Source: Desulfovibrio sp.
GTDB taxonomy: Bacteria > Desulfobacterota > Desulfovibrionia > Desulfovibrionales > Desulfovibrionaceae
Direction of reading: 5' to 3'
Assembly (NCBI GenBank): GCA_031271265.1
Contig: JAISWB010000081.1
Span: 1-37,456 of the forward strand
DNA: 37,456 nt
Of this stretch, positions 16,495 to 24,148 are shown piece by piece; positions within the stretch are counted from its first letter, which is position 1, and the number at the start of each line of letters is the position of its first letter. A program made the position numbers and the translations under genes. The notes under the pieces are model-generated. The model was not told the DNA's origin and did no database searches. It was given only the letters and a program-made list of their open reading frames with translations.

Positions 16495-17036
16495 ACGCAT
16501 AACGAACAGAATCCATTCGAATAAACATACAATATCCTTGTTAAAGTTATTATTTTTATAAAAGTACCCGGCCTTCTCAATAATGTCAATATTTTAACAA
16601 CATAAATATGTTAATTAAAACGGTGTGTTGTCTACATCTATCCCGTACCGGATAAGTCGTCACGCTCCGGTAAGCCTGGGTAGCGGTATTGGCCGGTCAC
16701 GGCGCGAAGCTCACGTAAAATTTCAAACGTCCGCCGGGGAGTCGACGCGCCGTTATGTTTTTAAGAACCTGTGACAAGCTGTGACGTCAAGCTGTGACAT
16801 AGGGCTGTAGAATAGTTTCGTCTTCTTCGGCAGCGCCGTGAAAAATGCTTTTCAGCCGGCTCGCGCCCCGCGGCGGCGAACGGACGAGTTACGCCGCCCC
16901 TGCATTGCAGGCGGCAATCGACGGTAGCGTTTTTCCGAAAAACATGCCATTATCTTTCCCGTTGTGCGGGACGCGCGCCCCGTCAGGCGTGCCGGCCGTT
17001 TCTTTTCGCAACGGCAAGACATATTCGGAGGCAGTC
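16495..17036. promoter_or_regulatory. Leader region of the srf locus
   Basis: No gene is supported. The first 130 bp are AT-rich and mark the end of the low-GC stretch. At 16770-16798, TGTGAC occurs three times (16770, 16780, 16793); the last two belong to a perfect 11-bp direct repeat CAAGCTGTGAC (16775-16785 and 16788-16798). The open frame continues upstream of the lipoprotein to 16845 but has no ribosome site or sensible start there. The repeats are about 240 bp from the lipoprotein start and could be regulator half-sites. Confidence 0.4.
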
Positions 17037-17870
17037 ATGTGCAAAGTTACCTTCGGCCGGATGCCGCGCCCCGGCTCCTCGTTTCCTACCCGTATCGCCG
17101 TGTGCCTTTTCCTGCTGCCTGCGCTGTCGCTCTCCGGTTGCGCAAGCAAATACGGGGAACAGACCACGCAGGTGAACTACTATCCGGACTGTTACGCCCC
17201 GATAAACGACCTGCGCTCGTCCGAATACACCACGGTAAAGAGCGCGGGGGCAGGGGCCGCGGTCGGAGCGGTCCTGGGCGCACTGGTCGGCTATGCGGCC
17301 ACGGGCAAGGCTTCCGGCGCAGCGGTCGGCGCAGCGGTCGGCAGCGTAGCCGGCGGAGGAGCCGGAGCGGCATACGGATCGCACAAGAGCAGTGAGCAGG
17401 AACGCGCCTCCCTTGACGAATACAATGCCAGACTGGACGGCAATGTCCGGGAACTCAACCGGGCGGCGGCCGCGGCCAAGGTCGCCCGTCAGTGCTATGC
17501 CCGTCAGTTCACCGCCGCCGTCTCCGAATATAAGACCGGACACATCAGCAAAACCCAGTTCAACGACCGCTACCTTGAAATAACGCAGGGACTGCAGGAA
17601 GCCGCGAACATCCTCGGCGACGCGGGCAGAAACGGCGCGCAGTTCGCGGACGAATACAATCGGGCGGTGAACAGCGGACAACAGGGCACAAAGGAAGGCC
17701 AACCCGTCCGCGCCGGGCGCAAAGCGTCCGGACAGACGCGGGAGGCGGCGGTCACGCGCGGCAAAAGCGCTGCCGTGCGCACTTCAGTCGCCGCTGTTCA
17801 GGAAGAGGAACGCGCTCTGCTCCGCGAACTTGCCGAGAAACGCGCTCAAGCCAAGGATATTATGAGTTGA
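17037..17870 (+). CDS. Glycine-zipper lipoprotein, first gene of the srf locus
   Basis: A 277-aa lipoprotein. The signal peptide ends in the lipobox LSGC with Cys35. A glycine-zipper segment (about residues 68-115) made of GAxxGAxxGA steps could insert in or lie on a membrane. The C-terminal half is helical and charged (NVRELNRAAAAAK, EEERALLRELAEKRAQ) and probably coiled coil. The frame is open for 64 codons upstream, but GGAGG stands five bases before the ATG at 17037 and only this start gives a lipoprotein leader. A protease and SrfA-like gene follow on the same strand, 129 bp away, so it is likely an outer- or inner-membrane part of the same machine. It is not part of the enterobacterial srfABC set as I know it. 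Confidence 0.75.
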   Translation: MCKVTFGRMPRPGSSFPTRIAVCLFLLPALSLSGCASKYGEQTTQVNYYPDCYAPINDLRSSEYTTVKSAGAGAAVGAVLGALVGYAATGKASGAAVGAAVGSVAGGGAGAAYGSHKSSEQERASLDEYNARLDGNVRELNRAAAAAKVARQCYARQFTAAVSEYKTGHISKTQFNDRYLEITQGLQEAANILGDAGRNGAQFADEYNRAVNSGQQGTKEGQPVRAGRKASGQTREAAVTRGKSAAVRTSVAAVQEEERALLRELAEKRAQAKDIMS

Positions 17871-17999
17871 CGGGCGGCAGTCCCGCAAAACCGGGTAAAC
17901 GCCGATTGCATGGAGCGTTGCCCCAAACCACGGTGATTCCCGCAGCCGACAAAACTATAATATTGTTTTTTGCAATCGGACACCGGGAACCGGAGCGGT

Positions 18000-19157
18000 A
18001 TGAGCGGACACGACATTCCTTCGGAGGGACGGGACACGGAACGTGCTGAAACGGTCCCCTGGTACCGGAGGACGGGATTCTGGTTCGCAGCGGGCATACT
18101 CCTCGGAGTTTCGGCCGTACTCCTGCATGCGTACGGTTTTTTCCCCGCTCTGCGGCGTGCGGAGAATCCCGTGCCGCCCGTTGCCGCCGCTCCCGCGGAA
18201 GCCGACGATGCCGCGGCGCGTCTGGAACGCCTGCGCGCCGGCAACAAAGGGCTTGAAGACGAAGTGCTGCGGCTGAAAGCCTTGCTGCGCGAAGACCCCT
18301 GCGCCCTGCCCGCACTGTTGGGGAAAGCCGCGCCGGAGAGCGCAGCCGCGGTGCCGCCGGACTCCGCTTCGACGCCGCCCGACCCTGCGGCAACGCCGTC
18401 AATCCCCGGTCCGGCCCCTGCCGGAGCAGGCAAGGACGCGCCCGCGCCGCCCGCCGTTTCCCCACCGCCCGCTGTTTCTCCGCCCGCAGCCGCGCCTCCG
18501 CCTGCCCTGCCCGCCGGGATCGCCGAACTGTTGACGGGAGCCACCGTGTTTGTCGTATCCTCACACGACGGCTCGGTGGGCTTGGGTTCGGGTTTTTTCG
18601 TCGCCCCCGGCATCGTCGCCACCAACAGGCATGTGGCCCGCTCTCCGCAGGCGCGGGTCATCGCCGGCAACAAGGCGCTGGGCGGCATGCGCCGCGCCGA
18701 TGTCGTCGCCTTCAGCGCCGACGAAGACCGCGACTTTGCCCTGTTGAAGATTGACGGAGGAGGGTCGGCCGCCGCGTCCTTTCTGCGCATAGCTCGCGGC
18801 GCAGAGCGCACCGAGCGCGTGAGCGCCTGGGGATTCCCCGGCTACATAGCGGCCATTGATCCCAAGCTTTCCGCCATGGCCGAAGGCGACATAAAATCGG
18901 TCCCGGATGTGGTATACTCCGAAGGGGTGGTCAGCGTCGTGCTGGACAGGGTTCCGCCCGTGATCCTGCACACCGCCGCGCTGTCCCAGGGCAACAGCGG
19001 AGGCCCCCTGGTCAATGCCGCCGGCGTGGTCGTCGGCATCAACACCTTTATCCGTCAGGCGGATCAGTCGTACAGCCAGACCAATATAGCCCTGCCCGGC
19101 TCGGAACTGGCCGCCTTTATGCGCGCCAACGGATTCAAGCCGACCGGGCCGGAATAA
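18000..19157 (+). CDS. Membrane-anchored trypsin-like serine protease
   Basis: A 385-aa protease. One N-terminal transmembrane helix (about 26-48) anchors it with the catalytic domain in the periplasm. A coiled-coil stretch (68-98) and a Pro/Ala-rich linker (100-175) follow. The S1 domain has a complete triad: His211 in TNRHVA, Asp245 in RDFALLK, and Ser333 in QGNSGGPLVN. The layout is like DegS/HtrA but no PDZ domain follows; the protein ends soon after the last strand. GGAG lies five bases before the ATG. It ends 24 bp before the SrfA-like gene, so the two are surely co-transcribed. It may process a partner in the envelope. Confidence 0.88.
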   Translation: MSGHDIPSEGRDTERAETVPWYRRTGFWFAAGILLGVSAVLLHAYGFFPALRRAENPVPPVAAAPAEADDAAARLERLRAGNKGLEDEVLRLKALLREDPCALPALLGKAAPESAAAVPPDSASTPPDPAATPSIPGPAPAGAGKDAPAPPAVSPPPAVSPPAAAPPPALPAGIAELLTGATVFVVSSHDGSVGLGSGFFVAPGIVATNRHVARSPQARVIAGNKALGGMRRADVVAFSADEDRDFALLKIDGGGSAAASFLRIARGAERTERVSAWGFPGYIAAIDPKLSAMAEGDIKSVPDVVYSEGVVSVVLDRVPPVILHTAALSQGNSGGPLVNAAGVVVGINTFIRQADQSYSQTNIALPGSELAAFMRANGFKPTGPE

Positions 19158-19181
19158 CGGCGATGCCGGGTTAACAACAAC

Positions 19182-20618
19182 ATGTCTTCAACCCTTATAG
19201 CAACCACCCGGCGCGGCGCCTTCAATGCCCTGCGGTTCCAGGGCATCCTGGTGACCGAGAGCTACGCGCAACTGGCCGCGCTGCTGGAAAAACGCCTTTC
19301 TCCGCGCCATGCCCGCTTTTTGGCCGAACCGGCCCACGATACGTCCGGAAGCACGACGGACTGGTATGTGCAGACGGATGCAGGCATAAAGCCGCTTGCG
19401 GAACTGCCGGAAAACGAAAAAAGCGACGCCCTGCGGGCCGTTTCCGCCGTGGCCTCGGATATCGCGAAGCTGGCGGAAACGCTGAAGGCCGGCCCGGATT
19501 CCTCCTCCGTCATCCGGGGCAACATTCTTTCCCTGGCCCTGCATTATCCCGGCGAAGAACACCTTTACCTTGCGGGCGATCAGCCCGTGCTGACCTGCTG
19601 GGGCTTTGATCCCGGCTCTCCCGACGTGCAGCCGGAAGACCTTGTACGTCTGGGCACCGCGCTTCCCGTGCCCAAGCCCGCCCCGTCCGTTCCGGCGGCA
19701 GCGCCGGCTCCGGCCGCGTCGGCGCCGGCTGCGCGCGGCATCGCGGCATTCCCCTTGTGGGGCGCATTGTTGCGGCTGCTTGCGGGCCTGGCCCTGGCGC
19801 TCGCCCTGTACTTTCTCATTGCCATGCTCGCCGGACCGTCCGGTTGCCTGCCCGCCGGGGACCGTCCGGGCGGCTGCGCTCCCGCGCCCGCGCCGCCGGC
19901 CGCGAACGGCACGGCCGGTGCGCCGGAAACGAATACGGCGCTGTTGCGCGGCCTGAGCGCCGAACAGGAAAAGGAAGAATCCCTGCGCCGTGAACTGGCG
20001 GATCTGCGTCGCCGCCTGGAGGCCAGAATTCTGGAATGTCCGCGTACCCCCCCTCCCGCGCCGGAGCCGGAAAAAAAAGAGCCGGAAAAGGAAGAAGCGG
20101 AAGTGCCTCCGCCGAATCTTGCGGATCTCATGCCCGTGACTCCCGAGCCGGAACCGCCCGCGCCGGAACCCAAGCCCGAACCAAAGCCTGAACCCAAACC
20201 CGAGCCCAAGCCGAAGGCCCCCGCGCAGAAAAAGGGAGAGGACCTGAAAATACCCGAGGACGCGCGCAAAAACAAGGACATGCGTTTTCTTGAAGGATGC
20301 TGGAATTCTGATTCCGGCCTGATGGATTCTTCCGGCGACCCGGTCATCGTGACCTATTGTTTCGACGACAAGGGCAACGGCACGCGGGCCATAAACAGGA
20401 AAAAGAAAGGTGACCGTTGTGCAGGATCGGTGCGGGCGCGCTTCGACGAGTCGGGCAAGCTGCTCATCGACGCCGACGGCGCGGCCTGCCCGCGCGGCAG
20501 CGCCTTTGTGCCGCACCGCGTCGAATGCCTGCCGGGAGCGGGCGGGGACGCGCGCTGCAACGGCAGGGAACTGGGCGGGTTCAAAAACCGCTGGAACGCC
20601 AAGTTCCGCAAAAATTGA
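19182..20618 (+). CDS. srfA: SrfA-like bitopic membrane protein
   Basis: A 478-aa protein. The cytoplasmic N-terminal domain contains DWYV (60-63) and HLYLAGDQPVLTCWGFDPG (127-145), which match what I recall of enterobacterial SrfA. A Pro/Ala linker leads to one transmembrane helix (about 193-217), then a charged coiled coil (about 255-285), a Pro-Glu-Pro-Lys repeat (about 322-345) that can span the periplasm, and a C-terminal domain (365-478) with six cysteines in FLEGCW, YCFD, RCAG, ACPRG, VECLPG and RCNG contexts, likely disulfide-bonded outside the cytoplasm. The next recognisable gene is srfB, which supports the name. The ribosome site is weak. The role is unknown: probably a link between cytoplasmic SrfB/SrfC and the periplasm. 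Confidence 0.75.
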   Translation: MSSTLIATTRRGAFNALRFQGILVTESYAQLAALLEKRLSPRHARFLAEPAHDTSGSTTDWYVQTDAGIKPLAELPENEKSDALRAVSAVASDIAKLAETLKAGPDSSSVIRGNILSLALHYPGEEHLYLAGDQPVLTCWGFDPGSPDVQPEDLVRLGTALPVPKPAPSVPAAAPAPAASAPAARGIAAFPLWGALLRLLAGLALALALYFLIAMLAGPSGCLPAGDRPGGCAPAPAPPAANGTAGAPETNTALLRGLSAEQEKEESLRRELADLRRRLEARILECPRTPPPAPEPEKKEPEKEEAEVPPPNLADLMPVTPEPEPPAPEPKPEPKPEPKPEPKPKAPAQKKGEDLKIPEDARKNKDMRFLEGCWNSDSGLMDSSGDPVIVTYCFDDKGNGTRAINRKKKGDRCAGSVRARFDESGKLLIDADGAACPRGSAFVPHRVECLPGAGGDARCNGRELGGFKNRWNAKFRKN

Positions 20619-20639
20619 GACGCGCTGCCGCCAAACGGG

Positions 20640-20745
20640 GGTGCAGGGGGAATCATTCCCCCCTGGAAAATGCTCAAATGTTCGGCCTTGCGCTTGCTCA
20701 GGCCGAGGGTCCGGGGCGGACCCCCCGGCCGCCGGAGGCATGTGA
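20640..20745. repeat. Dispersed palindromic element between srfA and srfB
   Basis: Three stem-loops follow each other: GGGGGAAT/ATTCCCCC (20646-20662), TCGGCCT/AGGCCGA (20682-20706) and a GC-rich arm ending in GGCCGCCGGAGGCAT. It is an inverted copy of the family seen at 26870-27048 and 34925-34956. The middle part, GGCCTTGCGCTTGCTCAGG, recurs at 28612-28630. Confidence 0.7.
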
Positions 20746-20819
20746 GATCAACATAATCACATGTTTGATTCGGAACCGGAACCGGAAGCATACCTCGCCG
20801 ACAATGCAGGATGAGAACA

Positions 20820-23800
20820 ATGATTGAGATGCCGCATTATATCTTTCCCGTCAGCCTGATCCCCGGAGCATGCCCGCAATTCCTGGATTTTGAGGTGGCT
20901 CTCGGGGATTCTGAACGGAAAAGCGCCCGCTTTTCCCGTGCGTTCCGCGAGGAACGCAGACCCGGAAGCAGCGGCGACGGGCGGGAAAATTTTCTGCTGC
21001 ATTGTCTGGTCGAGGACGACAAGGGACGCTGGACGGACGAAGTCGACGGCACGGCCGGACCGCCGCCGGATTACGAGGTCGATTCCCTCAAATGCCTGGA
21101 GGCTTTTCTTGACCGCTGGGTTCCCCTGCCGTTTCTGCGTCTGCGGGACATGAAGGGACCGGGCGGCGAAGCCTTGTACGCCAAGGGGCCGTCCAACTGG
21201 GCCAGGGCCAGGATTGCCTTTCCGACTGCGGAAACGCGCGTCTTGCGCATAGTGCTCGTTTTCGACACCGAAGTGGAAGAGCCGCCGGAGGGGGGGGACG
21301 GGCATTTTGCCCTGTCCCGGGACGATGTGGATGCCGGCGCCGTGTTCGGGCTGGCCTGGAAGGCGCGCGACAACGCATGGTTCCTCAATGCGGCGTGGGT
21401 GGACCGCTGGCTGTTTTCCGGGCGCGAGGAATACAGGGCGGCCAAGGGCAAAAAGGCCGAGTCCTTTTTCGTAATGGAATACTTGGCGGAATACCTGACT
21501 TTTTTGGAATTTCTCCACAGGATTCTGCCGGGCGACAGGGTAAGGGTCGTCAACCCGGACCGCGACGCCCCGGTTGAGGCCGACCTTATTCTGGACATAG
21601 GCAATTCGCGGACCACGGGTATTATAGTGGAAACCGCGCCCCGGCAAAGTACCGACCTGAACAACAGCTATCTGCTGCAGATACGGGATCTGAGCGCGCC
21701 GGAAAACGTGTATGCCGAACCCTTCGCCACGCGCATCGAGTTTGTCGAGCCGTCCTTCGGCGACGAAGCGGCTTCCCGGCTTTCCGGGCGGCGCAACCCG
21801 GCCTTTGTCTGGGCCTCGGCCGTGCGCATGGGGCCGGAAGCGGCGCGCCTCTCCGCGCTCTCCCGAGGGGCGGAAGGGGCGACCGGCATGTCCGGCCCCA
21901 AACGCTACCTCTGGGATGAACGCATCTGCAAGCCGGGCTGGCGTTTCAACACCGGCGGCGCTTACGAGCCCATGGTCACCAGGGGCAGTTTCGCGCGGCA
22001 GGTGAACAACATGGGCACCCCTCTGTCCTGTCTGGACGATCCCGCCGTTGCCCGCAACCCCCTGTATCGCGGACAGGAGCGGGAAATTGCCTTTGAGTCG
22101 CACTTTACGCGCAGTTCCCTGATGATGTTTCTGCTTGCCGAAGTGATCATGCAGGCCCTGGTGACCGTCAATTCTCCTGCGCAGCGCGGGCGGCGCGGGC
22201 TTTCCGACCTGCCCAGGCGCCTGCGCCGCATCGTGTTTGCCGTGCCTTCCGGCATGCCCGTCGCCGAGCAGCGCATTTACCGCCGCTGGGTCGACTTCGC
22301 CGTACGCACGGTCTGGGAGGCTTTGGGCAGGCAGAGCGCGTCCGCGCCGCCGGAAACGCGGACGGAGCAGGGCAAGGGCGACCGGCGCCGCAGGCCGGAC
22401 GCGCAATGCGGTTGGGACGAGGCCGGCTGCACGCACGCGGTGTACCTGTATAACGAAATTATCTATAAATATCACGGCGACGCCCACAATTTCTTCCGCA
22501 TTTACGGACGTCCGCGTCCGGCAATCAGTCCCCGCCCGAGCCTGCGCGCGGCAGGCCTGGATATCGGCGGCGGCACCACGGATCTCAGCATCGTCACTTA
22601 TTCCCTGGACAACGACGAGAGTTCGGCCTGCCGGCTGCGCCCGCACCCGGAGTTTCACGACGGCTTCAGCATCGCCGGGGACGAAATTTTGCGCGCCGTC
22701 ATCACGGATGTGTTGCTTGCGGCCGTCTTCGAGGCGGCGGCGGAGCACGGAGTCGCAAACCCCCGCGGCATACTTAGCGAATGCTTCGGCCGCGACGTGC
22801 TGGACAATTCCCGCGAGAACCGCAACCTGCGCGCCCGTTTCACACGCCGGGCGGCCGTGCCCGTCGGCCTGGCCCTGCTTGAGGCCTACGAAAAATCCGA
22901 TCCCCTGCGTTCCGCCCCCGTGACCTACCGATTGCGGGACTTTTTCGACCCGTCCGAAGACCGCGGCACGAGTTCCCGGCCCTTTACCCCCGCTCCGCCG
23001 CTCCCGTCCGAGCTTGTCGACTACGTGGAAAAGGCGGTACGCCGCGCCGCGCCGGGGAGCGCCTTCTCCCTGCTCGACGTGCCGGTGACCGTGTCGCCGG
23101 CCCTGATTGAAAAATCCGTGCTTTCGGTCATGCAGCGCATTCTTTCCGATCTGTGCGAAGTGATTTATCTGTACGGCTGCGATGTCCTCCTGCTGACAGG
23201 GCGCCCGAGCAGACTGCACGGGGTCATCGCCGCGGTTGTTTCCCGCCTGCCCGTGCCGGCGGACCGTATTATCCCCATGTGCGACTATCGCGTGGGCCGC
23301 TGGTATCCCTTTGTGGACCGCCTGGGCATGATCAGCGACCCAAAAAGCACGGTGGCGGCGGGAGCCATACTGCTGGCCCTGGCCGAAGGGCATCTTGAAG
23401 GCTTTTCCCTGGTTTCCGGCGGGTTCAGGCCGGTTTCCACGGCCCGCTTCATCGGGGAAACGGACACCAGCGGCAGATTGCCGCGCTCCAGGGTCTGGTT
23501 TGAAGTCGATGTGCAAAGCGGTAAAGAGCAGGAACTTGAACGGGAAGTGAAGTTCACCGGCCCCCTGTCCGTCGGGTTTCGCCAGCTCGCCGTCGAGCGT
23601 TGGCCCACCACGCGTTTTTACGTCGTTGATTTCGCAAGCGAAGAAGACCGCATGCGCGCCGCCGGAAAACTGCCCTATACCCTTACCCTGCGCTTCCTGC
23701 AGCGCGGCGCGGAGGAAGGAACGGTCGCGGACGGCGTGGACGAGGGCGAGCTTTCCATACTGTCCGTAGCGGACAACGCGGGCAATCCGGTGCGCGGGGG

Positions 23801-23885
23801 AGGCAGGGCGGTGGAAGTACGCCTGCAGACCCTGCCCCTGGATGAAGGATACTGGCTGGATACGGGAGTTTTGATGCCGGTCTGA
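20820..23885 (+). CDS. srfB: SrfB-like protein, actin/HSP70-fold ATPase
   Basis: A 1021-aa cytoplasmic protein. The N-terminal part has PLPFLRLR and GPSNWAR segments that I recall from SrfB (Pfam SrfB). The ATPase core is visible: phosphate-1 LDIGNSRTTG (from Asp259), phosphate-2 GLDIGGGTTDLS (579-590, Asp581), and an adenosine-type LLTGRPSR near 791-798. It has no signal peptide or membrane helix. ATG codons at 20811 and 20820 are both possible; AGGA lies eight bases before the second, so I chose it. The long antisense frame across it is a codon-bias shadow. It is followed by a diverged copy of its last codons and then srfC. Together they would form an ATPase-GTPase pair of unknown function; the srf name reflects Salmonella regulation, not a proven virulence role here. 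Confidence 0.85.
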   Translation: MIEMPHYIFPVSLIPGACPQFLDFEVALGDSERKSARFSRAFREERRPGSSGDGRENFLLHCLVEDDKGRWTDEVDGTAGPPPDYEVDSLKCLEAFLDRWVPLPFLRLRDMKGPGGEALYAKGPSNWARARIAFPTAETRVLRIVLVFDTEVEEPPEGGDGHFALSRDDVDAGAVFGLAWKARDNAWFLNAAWVDRWLFSGREEYRAAKGKKAESFFVMEYLAEYLTFLEFLHRILPGDRVRVVNPDRDAPVEADLILDIGNSRTTGIIVETAPRQSTDLNNSYLLQIRDLSAPENVYAEPFATRIEFVEPSFGDEAASRLSGRRNPAFVWASAVRMGPEAARLSALSRGAEGATGMSGPKRYLWDERICKPGWRFNTGGAYEPMVTRGSFARQVNNMGTPLSCLDDPAVARNPLYRGQEREIAFESHFTRSSLMMFLLAEVIMQALVTVNSPAQRGRRGLSDLPRRLRRIVFAVPSGMPVAEQRIYRRWVDFAVRTVWEALGRQSASAPPETRTEQGKGDRRRRPDAQCGWDEAGCTHAVYLYNEIIYKYHGDAHNFFRIYGRPRPAISPRPSLRAAGLDIGGGTTDLSIVTYSLDNDESSACRLRPHPEFHDGFSIAGDEILRAVITDVLLAAVFEAAAEHGVANPRGILSECFGRDVLDNSRENRNLRARFTRRAAVPVGLALLEAYEKSDPLRSAPVTYRLRDFFDPSEDRGTSSRPFTPAPPLPSELVDYVEKAVRRAAPGSAFSLLDVPVTVSPALIEKSVLSVMQRILSDLCEVIYLYGCDVLLLTGRPSRLHGVIAAVVSRLPVPADRIIPMCDYRVGRWYPFVDRLGMISDPKSTVAAGAILLALAEGHLEGFSLVSGGFRPVSTARFIGETDTSGRLPRSRVWFEVDVQSGKEQELEREVKFTGPLSVGFRQLAVERWPTTRFYVVDFASEEDRMRAAGKLPYTLTLRFLQRGAEEGTVADGVDEGELSILSVADNAGNPVRGGGRAVEVRLQTLPLDEGYWLDTGVLMPV

Positions 23886-23948
23886 GGGCACGGATGCGGG
23901 TTGCCTGCCGGATACTGAAGTTTTGATGCCGCTTTGAGGCCGGCAGGC
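23858..23948 (+). repeat. Echo of the srfB 3' end inside a 9-bp inverted repeat
   Basis: The last 30 bases of srfB including the stop (23858-23887, peptide DTGVLMPV) recur at 23910-23939 with four mismatches (DTEVLMPL and TGA). The second copy is out of frame with srfB (52-bp offset). It is enclosed by perfect 9-bp inverted arms GCCTGCCGG (23903-23911) and CCGGCAGGC (23940-23948). Confidence 0.8.
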
Positions 23949-24148
23949 TCGGACGGCAACGGCCGGCACATCGCCCTTTCCAGAGCTTTTACTGATAAAT
24001 GTGTAAAGGTACGGCAACGTATGCTTCATGGGAACGCTTTCAGAGAAGACTCGGCATTGATTCACTTGATGTCGTTAAAAATTATCCGACGGCGGCACGA
24101 TTTAGGGAACCGGTCGGCACATAAAGACGACAAGGGACTGAAACAAAG

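Noticed and set aside
16446..16503. Integron attC site
   Set aside because: The inverted repeat lacks the paired RYYYAAC and GTTRRRY ends, and no integron integrase is near.
20757..24065. Minus-strand open frame of 1102 codons antisense to srfB
   Set aside because: It mirrors srfB codon by codon (GC-rich third positions leave few stops), has no ribosome site and no recognisable domain, while the plus strand has clear ATPase motifs.
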